DNA from: Roseobacter sinensis
GTDB taxonomy: Bacteria; Pseudomonadota; Alphaproteobacteria; Rhodobacterales; Rhodobacteraceae
Assembly: GCF_025755255.1 (NCBI RefSeq)
Contig: NZ_JALIEB010000014.1
Span: forward strand, 1-64,000
Reading direction: 5' to 3'
DNA length: 64,000 nucleotides
Shown: in pieces, positions 8,290 to 17,100 of the stretch
How the letters are laid out: every line of letters begins with the position of its first letter
Position numbering within the stretch: the first letter of the stretch is position 1
Position numbers and translations under genes: made by a program
The notes under the pieces: model-generated
What the model was told of the DNA's origin: nothing
What the model saw: the letters and a program-made list of their open reading frames with translations, nothing else
The model's database searches: none

Positions 8290-8528
8290 TTCAGCAGATA
8301 AGGGAGATTGACGGTCACCGCATCCGTTGGGCAGTCGGCCTCGCAAGGCATGCAATACCAGCACTCGTCATACTTCATGTAAGCGGTCTTCTTGCCGTTG
8401 TCTTTCTCGACGATGCGCAGCACATCAAGAGGGCAGACATCGACACAAACGGTACAGCCCTTGTCGGCGATGCAGAGGTCGTCGTTGACAACGACGGGCA
8501 CGGTTGTGGCGGTTTGAGCAAGGGGCAT
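8286..8528 (-). CDS. 2x[4Fe-4S] ferredoxin, AprB-like but short
   Basis: An 80-residue ferredoxin with eight Cys in two clusters: C19-x5-C25-x2-C28-x3-C32 followed by Pro, and C56-x2-C59-x2-C62-x3-C66 followed by Pro. The longer gap in the first motif (CIADKGC) is unusual for bacterial 2[4Fe-4S] ferredoxins and recalls the beta subunit (AprB) of adenylylsulfate reductase. It lacks the long C-terminal tail by which AprB embraces AprA, ending at NLPYLLK. The gene lies five bases after the AprA-like flavoprotein gene, so the two should form an alpha/beta electron-transfer unit. Confidence 0.9.
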   Translation of the reverse strand: MPLAQTATTVPVVVNDDLCIADKGCTVCVDVCPLDVLRIVEKDNGKKTAYMKYDECWYCMPCEADCPTDAVTVNLPYLLK

Positions 8529-8533
8529 TGGCG

Positions 8534-10282
8534 TTACTCCGCGGCAACCGAAGACGTCGCGCCGACGCGCTGCTTGTAATAGGCGTCTTTCTCGTCTTCA
8601 GCGATTTCAACAATGTAGGGTTTGACATCCTGCTTTTCGTGCGCCGGCTTGCCGTCTTCGCCCTTGGTCAGCATCGTGTGGCAGAACCAGTTTTCATCGT
8701 CGCGTTCATATTCCACCCGGTTGTGATAAAGACCCCAACGGCTTTCCGTCCGATACATGGACGCAGCGGCCGCCATCTCGGCGCAATCGAGAATGGTGGA
8801 GGCTTCGAGCGCGCGCATCAGCTCATGCGCATCGCGGACATACATGCCGTGTTGCATGTCGTCGCGCACCTCCTCGAAGCGCTGCTGCGCCAACTCCATT
8901 TTCGCGGTGACTTTCGGCGGTTGCAGATAGTCGTTCACCAGACGGCGCGTCTTGTACTCGATCTGATTGGGCGGGACGCCGTCGTCCCGCTTGGTCGGTG
9001 CCATGACGCGGGCGCGCTCGGCGTCGACCTCACCTTTGTCAAAGGCCGCAAAATCCACATTTGCGACGAAATCGGCAGCATCCAGGCCTGCAAAGGCGCC
9101 GTTGGTAAAGGCGCCGAGCATGTAGTTGTGCGGAACGTTGGCCATGTCACCCGCGGCGTAGAGACCGGGGATCGTGGTACGGGCGTGTTCATCGACAAAA
9201 ACGCCCGAGGCCGAGTGGCCGGAACAGAAGCCGATCTCCGAGATATGCATCTCGATCATCTGCTTGCGATAATCCGTGCCGCGCCCTTCATGGAAATGGC
9301 CCCGCGTCGGACGCTCGACGATATGCAGAACACGCTCGATTTCCGAAATCGTCTCTTCGGCAAGGTGGTTGAGTTTCAGGTACACTGGCCCCTTCCCGCC
9401 TTGAAGCTCGTCGTAGAATTCCTGCATCATCTGGCCTGACCAGTAGTCACATTCGATGAACCGCTCGCCCGAGGCGTTGGCGGTGTAGCCGCCCATGGGG
9501 CCGGCCACATATGCGCAAGCCGGACCGTTGTAATCCTTGATCAGCGGGTTGATCTGATAGCATTCGAGGTTCGCGAGGCCCGCACCGGCGTGATAGGCCA
9601 TCGCATAGCCTTCGCCGGAGTTCGACGCATTCTCATATGTGCCATAGAGATAGCCGCTTGTCGGCAGGCCCAACCGTCCGGCCGCGCCGAGGCCCATGAT
9701 GACTGCCTTGGCGCGCACCACGAGGAACTCCGCCGAGCGGGTATTGACGCAGATCGCTCCGGCCACGCGACCTTCGCCAGTCAGAAGCCGCGTCGCCATA
9801 AAGCGGTTGATGATGTTGATCCGTGCCTTGCGCAGTTGCCGGTAGAGCGCCTTCTTTACGGTGTCGCCATTCGGCATCGGAAGAACGTATGTGCCGATAT
9901 GGTGCACCTTCTTGACATCATATTCGCCGTTCTGATCCTTCTGGAACCGGATCCCGAAGCTGTCGAGTTCCTGGATGATCCCGTAGCACTCCTGCGCATA
10001 GCGATACACGGCGGCCTGGTCGCAGATGCCGTCATTCGCAATGGTGATTTCCTTGGTGTACTGCTCGGGTGTGGCGTAACCGGGGATGACCGAATTGTTC
10101 AGCCCATCCATCCCCATGGAGATTGCGCCGGACCGCTTCACATTGGCCTTGTCAAGCAAGACAACATTCGCCTCGGGGTTCTTGCGCTTAGCTTTCAAGG
10201 CCGCCATCGGCCCGGCGGTACCCCCACCGATGACCAGGATGTCACAGTCGATCTGTGTCAGTCCGTCGAGTATTTCGTCCAT
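8534..10282 (-). CDS. AprA-like FAD-dependent oxidoreductase (fumarate reductase/APS reductase alpha family)
   Basis: A 582-residue flavoprotein. The N-terminus has the FAD-binding GGGTAGPMAALKA motif with an acidic end (VVLLDK), then a KRSGAISMGMDG segment typical of AprA and succinate dehydrogenase/fumarate reductase flavoproteins, and AGLYAAGDMANVPHN near residue 400 for the second FAD contact. The C-terminal helical domain shows ESRWGLYHNR...NWFCHTM, closest to AprA from sulfur metabolism. It is cytoplasmic: no Sec or Tat signal. The start follows AGGGGTGAAG. True APS reductases occur beside sat, aprM or qmoABC; none is here, and the partner ferredoxin is short, so the substrate is probably not APS. 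Next to a NitT/TauT importer it may oxidise or reduce the imported compound. Confidence 0.85.
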   Translation of the reverse strand: MDEILDGLTQIDCDILVIGGGTAGPMAALKAKRKNPEANVVLLDKANVKRSGAISMGMDGLNNSVIPGYATPEQYTKEITIANDGICDQAAVYRYAQECYGIIQELDSFGIRFQKDQNGEYDVKKVHHIGTYVLPMPNGDTVKKALYRQLRKARINIINRFMATRLLTGEGRVAGAICVNTRSAEFLVVRAKAVIMGLGAAGRLGLPTSGYLYGTYENASNSGEGYAMAYHAGAGLANLECYQINPLIKDYNGPACAYVAGPMGGYTANASGERFIECDYWSGQMMQEFYDELQGGKGPVYLKLNHLAEETISEIERVLHIVERPTRGHFHEGRGTDYRKQMIEMHISEIGFCSGHSASGVFVDEHARTTIPGLYAAGDMANVPHNYMLGAFTNGAFAGLDAADFVANVDFAAFDKGEVDAERARVMAPTKRDDGVPPNQIEYKTRRLVNDYLQPPKVTAKMELAQQRFEEVRDDMQHGMYVRDAHELMRALEASTILDCAEMAAAASMYRTESRWGLYHNRVEYERDDENWFCHTMLTKGEDGKPAHEKQDVKPYIVEIAEDEKDAYYKQRVGATSSVAAE

Positions 10283-10351
10283 GCTTCACCCCTGGATACC
10301 GCTTGCCCCCGATCCTGCGCCGCAGCGCAGAAAGGGAATGTCAATTAATTG

Positions 10352-10633
10352 TCACGCGCGCTCGGAAAGTTCGCGAAGATACGGAAACGGGTAGATCGCC
10401 TTTTCGTGCCCGTCGGAGAAATGCACATTCACGCCATTTCCAACCTGTCGCAGCTCGGTGATCGTGATCCCCGGCGCCACGGCCACCTCACCAAAGTCCA
10501 GTCGTTGACGAATCGACCAAGCATCCTTGGCCTCGCGGCGCAGGTAGGCTGCCGAGAAGACGCTTGTCTCGCCAGTGTTCCAGATCACCGTCAGGTGCTG
10601 GGCGTCCGCGCTTGCAGTCAGACTCTCGATCAT
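10352..10633 (-). CDS. DUF971-like (GBBH N-terminal-like) small protein
   Basis: A 93-residue protein with the DUF971/gamma-butyrobetaine hydroxylase-like fold pattern: LTVIWNTGETSVFSAAYLRRE near the N-terminus and the closing GVNVHFSDGHEKAIYPFPYLREL. The CPCAxC-type cysteine motif found in many DUF971 domains of Mrp/ApbC Fe-S scaffolds and GBBH is missing. The start at 10633 follows GGGAG; an in-frame ATG at 10690 gives a 19-residue longer product without a ribosome-binding site. It lies 69 bases upstream of the AprA-like gene, on the same strand, and may act in Fe-S or cofactor maturation of that enzyme; this is inference. Confidence 0.72.
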   Translation of the reverse strand: MIESLTASADAQHLTVIWNTGETSVFSAAYLRREAKDAWSIRQRLDFGEVAVAPGITITELRQVGNGVNVHFSDGHEKAIYPFPYLRELSERA

Positions 10634-10754
10634 CTTGGGCTCCCATCGTCTGCGAGCAAATTGCAGAACCCGGAGCGCCGCAAATAGCAATTAGTTGACG
10701 GACACCCCCGCTGCATTGCGGCAGGAAGAGCGAAACATCGAGGAATGTCGCGCC

Positions 10755-11096
10755 ATGACTTATGTCGTCACTGACAACTGCATTGCCTGCAAATACACCG
10801 ACTGCGTGTCTGTTTGCCCAGTCGACTGTTTCTATGAAGGTGAAAATATGCTGGTCATTCACCCGGACGAGTGCATCGACTGTGGCGTTTGCGAACCCGA
10901 ATGCCCTGCGGACGCTATTCGGGCGGATACCGAAGCCGGCATGGGCAAATGGGTGGCGTTCAATCGAAAGTACTCGGAGCTCTGGCCTGTTATCCTCGAG
11001 GCCAAGGAGCCCTTGGCGACCGCGGACGCGCTCGACGGCACCGAAGGCAAGCTCGAGACGCACTTCTCTGAAAAGCCCGCAGCCGAGGCCGCCTGA
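10755..11096 (+). CDS. fdxA: 7Fe ferredoxin ([3Fe-4S][4Fe-4S], FdxA type)
   Basis: A 113-residue ferredoxin starting [17 protein letters not shown]. The N-terminal Cys pattern C9-x2-C12-x4-C17-x3-C21-P and the second motif C-x2-C-x2-C-x3-C-P ([12 protein letters not shown]) are those of the Azotobacter/FdxA 7Fe family, which also has the long C-terminal extension with WPVI seen here. The start is set at 10755 by homology; the frame is open to 10695. Its stop TGA shares a base with the ATG of the reductase gene (TGATG), so the ferredoxin is made together with its reductase. Transcribed divergently from the DUF971 and AprA-like genes, it is the likely electron donor or acceptor for them. Confidence 0.93.
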   Translation: MTYVVTDNCIACKYTDCVSVCPVDCFYEGENMLVIHPDECIDCGVCEPECPADAIRADTEAGMGKWVAFNRKYSELWPVILEAKEPLATADALDGTEGKLETHFSEKPAAEAA

Positions 11097-11884
11097 TGAA
11101 CGTCCGCGCCAAAGTCCTGCCCGATGCGCAAACCGTCACAGCGGTCACGCATTGGACCGAGACGCTGTTTTCCTTCCGGGTCTCGCGCCCGCGATCTCTG
11201 CGCTTTCGGTCGGGTGAGTTCGTCATGATCGGTCTTCTGAAGGACGACGGCAAACCGCTTTTGCGGGCTTACTCCATCGCCTCGCCCTCATGGGATGACG
11301 CGTTGGAGTTCTATTCGATCAAGGTGCCTGACGGCCCGCTGACCTCGCGCCTCCAGAAAATCGAACCGGGCGACCAGATCATTCTGCGCCCCAAGCCCGT
11401 CGGTACCCTTGTCCTTGACGCGCTCCTGCCCGGCAGACGCCTGTGGATGATCTGCACCGGCACGGGCATTGCACCTTTCGCGTCGCTTCTGCGCGATCCC
11501 GAAACCTGGGAGAGCTATGAGCAGGTGATCGTCGCGCATACCTGTCGCACCCAAGCAGAGCTCGCTTACGGGGCGGCGATTGTCGACGCCCTCCCGCGCG
11601 ATCCGCTGATCGGCGAGTTGGTCGACGAAAAACTGCACTACTATCCAACGACAACACGCGAAGCCTCCGATATCGAAGGGCGCGTCAGCGATCACATTCG
11701 CGATAACCGCATCTTCAGCGCGCTTGGCATGCCCAGATGGTCCGCCGACGCCGACCGCGTGATGATATGCGGCAATCTTGCGCTGAACAAAGACGTGATG
11801 GCTCTCTGCGAAGAGCACGGTTTGGAGGAAGGTGCCAACTCCGATCCCAAACACTTCGTCGTCGAGAAAGCCTTCATCGACTGA
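11096..11884 (+). CDS. fpr: ferredoxin-NADP+ reductase, bacterial FPR type
   Basis: A 262-residue flavoenzyme that exchanges electrons between NADP(H) and ferredoxin. The FAD-binding RAYSIASP motif lies near residue 60, the nucleotide-binding CTGTGIAPFASLLRD near residue 118, and the C-terminus ends HFVVEKAFID, matching FPR of Rhodobacter and Azotobacter (about 255-275 residues). Coupled to the 7Fe ferredoxin gene upstream by a one-base overlap. The last 11 bases overlap the convergent DsbA-like gene. With the AprA-like flavoprotein nearby this completes a chain NADPH - FPR - FdxA - flavoprotein/ferredoxin. Confidence 0.95.
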   Translation: MNVRAKVLPDAQTVTAVTHWTETLFSFRVSRPRSLRFRSGEFVMIGLLKDDGKPLLRAYSIASPSWDDALEFYSIKVPDGPLTSRLQKIEPGDQIILRPKPVGTLVLDALLPGRRLWMICTGTGIAPFASLLRDPETWESYEQVIVAHTCRTQAELAYGAAIVDALPRDPLIGELVDEKLHYYPTTTREASDIEGRVSDHIRDNRIFSALGMPRWSADADRVMICGNLALNKDVMALCEEHGLEEGANSDPKHFVVEKAFID

Positions 11885-12581
11885 GCCAAACCTCCGACAG
11901 CGCCTCGATATCCGTCGAGCCGAAGACGACACTGTCCGGTGTCACAAAGGCCGGCGTGCCCAGAACTCCCAGCGCAATTGCCACATCACGGTTGTAGGTT
12001 ATGCGGGATGTCACGGCCTCGCTCTCCATGACTGGCGCGATCTTCGCAAAGTCGAGGTCGAGCGTCCCGGCAATCCGCTGAAAGCCAGCGGTGTTCAATG
12101 GACCCCGCACATCCCACAACCTGTCGTGGACCGCACGATATGTCTCGTCGCCATAGATCTCGCGGCTGGCCAGGGCAAAGCGCGCCGCCCGCTCGGAACC
12201 GGGCGTGAGGATCGGCAACTGCCGCATTTCGAGCCGCACCTCCGGATGCGCCGCAACAAACTCCACGAGGGCAGGATGGATCGTTTTGCAGGGCACGCAT
12301 TTGTAATCGAAGAACTCGACAATCCGGCGCGGCGCCGCCACATCTCCCTCTCCCAGTCGTGCAGCGTCTGCGAACAACTCCGGATAGGCCGCAAGCCGCG
12401 CCTGCGTCTCGGCCCGCGCTTCGCGCTCCGCGAGGATTTCCAGCGCTTCGACAATGATTTCTGGGTTATCGAGAATGAACGCACGCACCCTGTCTTCAAA
12501 CGAAACGCCCTCGGCTTGCGCAGGCCCAAGAGACAGCGCGACCGTAGCGGCAGAGAACAAAATCCCAAAAAGAAACTTCAT
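11874..12581 (-). CDS. DsbA/ScsC-like periplasmic thiol-disulfide oxidoreductase
   Basis: A 235-residue secreted thioredoxin-fold protein: Sec signal peptide ending around AQAEG, a helical region (about 25-85), then FFDYKCVPCKTIHPAL with the CVPC active site near residue 97, the DsbA helical insert, and the cis-Pro loop GTPAFV near the C-terminus. This order is that of Com1/ScsC-type DsbA proteins. In copper-handling clusters such proteins keep cysteines of Cu chaperones or cytochromes in the right redox state; the SCO, PCuAC and cytochrome c genes in the neighbouring operon are plausible clients. Convergent with fpr, so it needs its own promoter upstream of 12581. Confidence 0.9.
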   Translation of the reverse strand: MKFLFGILFSAATVALSLGPAQAEGVSFEDRVRAFILDNPEIIVEALEILAEREARAETQARLAAYPELFADAARLGEGDVAAPRRIVEFFDYKCVPCKTIHPALVEFVAAHPEVRLEMRQLPILTPGSERAARFALASREIYGDETYRAVHDRLWDVRGPLNTAGFQRIAGTLDLDFAKIAPVMESEAVTSRITYNRDVAIALGVLGTPAFVTPDSVVFGSTDIEALSEVWLSR

Positions 12582-12864
12582 TCAGAAGAAAGGGCGCTGC
12601 TGGCGTTGCGGTCTCAAGCATTCTTTATTCTCAGCTTTCACAGCAGAACATATTGCCCAAAAATGTCCCACCTCTGATTGCACCTGATCAAATCTAGAAC
12701 AGTTGCAGGACACCTTCGTCCGACTAGATGGTCGTTCTGGGTCGCAGCGCCGAAGAAAGCTGGGCCGTCTGAAACGCACGCGGAAAGGGAGGCGTCCGCC
12801 CCGTCGACCGCATCGCAGGAAACGGCACTCACCCTCACGCCCGATCGGTGCAAAACCCCTGTCT
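12582..12864. other. intergenic stretch without a gene
   Basis: This 283-base gap separates the starts of the minus-strand DsbA-like gene and the end of the minus-strand OmpA-domain gene. Frames on both strands are short and motif-free. The part next to 12581 should hold the DsbA-like gene promoter. No clear hairpin terminator for the OmpA-domain gene is visible. Confidence 0.4.
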
Positions 12865-14127
12865 CTACGGCGCCTCGAAGAACAGCCAGAATTGCCTTTT
12901 GACGGCGGCGCCCGGCACGAAGGAGAAGCCGGTGTCATAGGACAGGCCAGCTGTAATCCTGCCCAGGATGGGGAATTTCGTTGCTTCCGCCGCGCCCGCA
13001 TGTCCTGCCAGACCGGCGCCCAGGCTCTCGGTCACCAGAAGCGTGCCGTCGAAGTCATCGAATTCCAGACACTGCTTGCGACCAAAAATCGCCCAGGTGT
13101 CCACAAGATCTGTCGACAAAGATGCAACCGTCATCATGCTGGAGAGCGATGAAGCCTCTATGATCTTCTTCACCTTGGTCACGGCCTCTGCAATCTGTTG
13201 GACTTCCTTGGAGAAGGCCAAAGGGTCAAAATCCGCAACGGCCCCGCCGCCGACGGCCATGAACCGGCGCGTTTCAGCAACGCGGCGGGTCTGGTCGTCC
13301 AGACGGTCGGGATCCAACCGGTTCAGGTCGAAGACCCGCATGGCAATCCCACCGCCTAGGCCAATGGCGCCCAGCACCGGGATGGTGATATCGAGCGCGA
13401 TCTCGCCTTTTTGATCCAGCGCCCAATAGGCCGACCCATTGCCGCTGCAATGTATCCTCGGTCTCGGTGTGGGCGTCGGGATCTCGACCTTCTTGGGCGG
13501 CGTGTCATCCGGTTTGCGCAAGGCGACCGAGAAGGTGACAATCACGTTGCGATTGAGCGGTTCTTCGAGGCCGTCGGGATGGCCGGTGCGGTCAATCACC
13601 GGTCTGGCGGAGCCAAAACTCGCCGAATGGATGTCCCCCGGCTTGACCCCCAACTCAAACACCAGCCACGAGGCCACAACAGCAGCCCGCTCAGACGACA
13701 ACGCGGCATTCCCCGGGCTTGTGGCGGTTCCCGCTTCTGGCCCGGTCTGGCTCGCGCCTCCGATGATGCGCTCAATCCTGAAGTCATTCCCGATGGCCTT
13801 GGGCACACGCAGGAGCGTCAGCATCCGCTGGTGGCTGTCCTCGAGGTCGGTCTTTCCAATCGCGAAGCTGTGCAGCAGCAGATGCACGCGCTGGCGCCCT
13901 GCACTGGGGGCTTCGGCCGAATAGCCCGCGATGGCCAGATCTGCCGCCACAAGCGGCGACAGTTTGTCGGGTTCCGTCCCCAGGCGGGCGTCGCCCGCTT
14001 TGGGAAACGTGTCCTTTGCCACGGCCACCGCGCCGCGCGCGACATTTTCGGCCGATCCCTTGATCGCCTTCCACAACATCCGGCGCAGCGTCTCAGGATT
14101 GGCAATGCTCGGAAGATTGAGAGTCAT
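12865..14127 (-). CDS. OmpA/MotB-like domain protein, no signal peptide
   Basis: A 420-residue protein. Residues about 80-205 match the OmpA/MotB C-terminal fold: a VHLLLHSF strand, IERIIGGAS, then LSSERAAVVASWLVFELGV followed by IHSASFGSARPV and LNRNVIVTFSVAL, which is the RAxxVxxxL...G...P...NRRV pattern for binding peptidoglycan or related polymers. The rest is unassigned: an N-terminal helical part, a Pro/Thr-rich linker (PTPTPRP) and a C-terminal region of amphipathic strands and helices that could form a beta-rich domain. No Sec, Tat or lipoprotein signal is seen, which is odd for a peptidoglycan binder. The start overlaps the stop of the 1251-residue gene by four bases (ATGA), so they are one functional unit. 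Confidence 0.72.
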   Translation of the reverse strand: MTLNLPSIANPETLRRMLWKAIKGSAENVARGAVAVAKDTFPKAGDARLGTEPDKLSPLVAADLAIAGYSAEAPSAGRQRVHLLLHSFAIGKTDLEDSHQRMLTLLRVPKAIGNDFRIERIIGGASQTGPEAGTATSPGNAALSSERAAVVASWLVFELGVKPGDIHSASFGSARPVIDRTGHPDGLEEPLNRNVIVTFSVALRKPDDTPPKKVEIPTPTPRPRIHCSGNGSAYWALDQKGEIALDITIPVLGAIGLGGGIAMRVFDLNRLDPDRLDDQTRRVAETRRFMAVGGGAVADFDPLAFSKEVQQIAEAVTKVKKIIEASSLSSMMTVASLSTDLVDTWAIFGRKQCLEFDDFDGTLLVTESLGAGLAGHAGAAEATKFPILGRITAGLSYDTGFSFVPGAAVKRQFWLFFEAP

Positions 14128-17100
14128 CGCGTGGGCCTCCTGCGCAGGATCGAGATGTCTTCATTCGCAGTCGGTGGACCGGAAAAGAGTTGAGAAACGA
14201 TGCGACCTTGTGCCGTGCGCAGCAAAAGCCGTTCCGCATCGTTGTTCAGAAGAGCAATCGGCCCGCGGCCGTAGTCCTCGATCCAGTTCAGTTGGCCGGC
14301 TTCGCTGCTCTTGCCGATGACCACGGAGATCCGCTCTCCCGCAGCCAGTTTTATGCGCGGCGGGAAACGGAAAGTATGCCCGCGCGCATCTTCGATCTCC
14401 CAGTCGGCAAGCTCCGTGCTGACACTGTCTGAGCGGTTGTGGATCACGATCACCTCGCGATCATCAGGGCGGCCGCCACGGGCATCCTGATGGTCGTCCC
14501 CTTTTGAGTTGATCACAGTTGCCGCCCGATCAAAGCCGATCGTGTTGGACGGCCGGTCAAAGGAGTTGGCGTCTCGCAGGAAGGCCACGTGGTGCATGAT
14601 CGGTGGCCCCAGACTGAGCGCAGGCGCGGCGTAGACCACAAGCAGGGCGTGGTTGCGCCCGGGCCGCAGCAAATCCTGCGGCAAGGTTCCGGAGAGCCGG
14701 GTGCCCTTGCGCTGCATGTCCTTTAGCGCGAGTTCTTCTCCGTTGACGAAGAAACGAATATCGAAGAGCGGCGCATTCTCCACATCCAAAATCGCTCTGT
14801 CCAGAAGGCTGCGCATGTTGTCCGCGCCGGATGCGGGTGCGCCAAACCGGTCGATGCTCAGATCTTGGAACGGCAGGTCGAGCGCGTCGTCTATGAACTC
14901 TACGGGAAAGGGGCCAAGCTCGATCTCCACATGCACATGTGGTCCGTAAATCGGGAGATCGGCGGGGCGTTGACCGGTATCAGGCGCGGGGTCCGCAGAG
15001 AGCGGCGCGTTAAATCGGATCGACGGCGCCGCTCTCATCGCAGCGCCGGCATCACGGGTCTGTTTGAGATGACGGGCGCGTTTGGCCAGCATCGCGGCGC
15101 GCAATTCGGTCTGACTGCCGATCTGCAAATGCTTGGATTCAAGCGTGACAATCTCATTCTCGATGACCTGCCGCGCTGCAACCATGCCGCCAAACTTGCG
15201 ATCTCCCGCATCCTCGAAGGACACACCCGCACGCAGCGGCAACGCGTGCATCAGGTCTTGTTCGGCGGAGGAGAATATCCCGGCCCGCACAGCACGATGC
15301 GCGGCCAGCATATCTGCAGTATTGCCGTGGCGCGATGCCAGCGCTGTGGCCTCCAGATCCGCGAATGCCGCAGGCGCCAGGCGTGAGGTCAGCGCCGATT
15401 TCACCCGGCGCAGTTCAGCGCGCGCGGCGGCCTCGTTGTCAATCGGGTTGGACGCCCCGAGCAGCTCGGTGACAAAGTCTGCAATCGCTTCGAAGATACT
15501 GTCAGCCGCAAAATCGAGCGCTGCCAAAAGGTCATCGATCACCGCCTCCGCCCAGGCCAGGGTGGCGCGCCGCAGATCTTCAACGCCGTCCTTGATCGCC
15601 TCAATTGCCGCGTCCAGTTCCTGCTGCAGCCGTTCCAACGCAGCCTCTGCCTCGTCCAGCCGGTCCTCCGCCCATTGCAGGGCCGCGGCAACCCCATCGG
15701 CGATCACGTCAACCGCCTCCTCGCCCACGGCAAACACAAGTTCGCGCCCCAGCGCGGGAAGGTGGTTCGCGATGATGCCCGGGACATACAGCAAGAAGAT
15801 GCGCGCCTGGGCCACGCCGATCTCAGCAAGGTCCTGTCCGACGTCTTCCACAGCGGTCTTCAAGCTGCCCACCAAAGGCGGGCAATCCGCCAGCGCATCG
15901 ATCCTGCGCCGCAGGTCCTGCGAGGACAGTCCGGCCCAGTCAATCCCGCCGTCATCGGCGCCCGTGGTCAGGGTCAGCAGCGCGCCTGACAAACGGTCAA
16001 TGCGCGCTTCCGACCAGGTTTGCGAGCCGAATGCGATCTGCGAGGCATCGCAGAGCTGCAGCATAAAGGACCGGACAATCCGCAACATCTCGGCCCGCCG
16101 CGGCGTGCGTCGCAAATCGTCTCCTGGCAGGCAATCGGCAAGGCTGCCGAGGATCGGATCAACCAGCCGTTCGGCAAAATCCGACGCCGGAGCGGTGACC
16201 TCTCGGCGGAGCTGATCAATGCGACGCTCGAAATCCTTGACCGATGATTTCAGGAAGACGGCACAGATTTCACTGATCTGCTGCACCATGAAGGTCGCGG
16301 CCATTTGCGTCGCGTAGTGGCCAAGCTTTTGCTGAAGCGCGAACCTTTTCTTGCCGTCTGTTTCCTGGGCCAGTTCGGCAAGGACCGGGATGATGAGCTT
16401 CGATGTCCCGTGCAGCAAGGCGTGCATCAGGTCCGCAAGGATGGGCGGCAAGGCACCGTCATCTTCGAGCGTCTGCAGCGCCCGCGTCGCATCGGGCACG
16501 AACACCTCGGCAATCACCCGTTGAGCGAAGTTCGATGCGAGTGTGTTCAACGTCTCCTGATCCGGAGTTTGACCGGCGAAGTAAGCCCCGAGGCCAAGGC
16601 CCGCATCGTTGAGCGAACCGAGCAGCGCCTTCATCACCAGGTCGAACGGATGTGCCAGCCGTGCAATCTGCGCATCCAGGAACCCACCATCCAGAAGCGC
16701 GATGGCCTCAAGGGTGTTTGTGAAACGATCCGCACCGGCCGGTAGATTGGCCTGCCGAATGACATGCGCCGGGAGCGGCCGATCAAACAGCGCATCCGCC
16801 GGGTCTATCACAAAGACCAGCGCATGGAACGCAGCCGACATGCGTGAAATGGGACGTTCCTCTTGGCCTGCCGCCGGCGGCGTACCAACCTCGGCAAACT
16901 GCGAGAAGATGCCAACCAGCGTGGCCAGGTCCGGCAGGTCGGTCCTCTCGGCAAGACTGGCAAGGTCCTGTTGCAGCGCTGCGGGAACGACTGCAATCTC
17001 CCCCAAGGCAGCCGAAAGAGCCTCGTCCAGCGCCGTTTCAATCACGGACTCCAGCGCGGCCCCGGCAACCGCGTCCAACATGTCGATCAGGGCTTCGGTG

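Noticed and set aside
8286-10282. Canonical APS reductase (AprAB) of sulfate reduction or sulfur oxidation
   Set aside because: Ferredoxin lacks the AprB tail, and sat, aprM, qmo, dsr and sox genes are absent around it.
13411-14193. Long plus-strand frame opposite the OmpA-domain gene
   Set aside because: Antisense shadow: Arg/His/Pro-rich, no motif, fully covered by the better-supported minus-strand gene.
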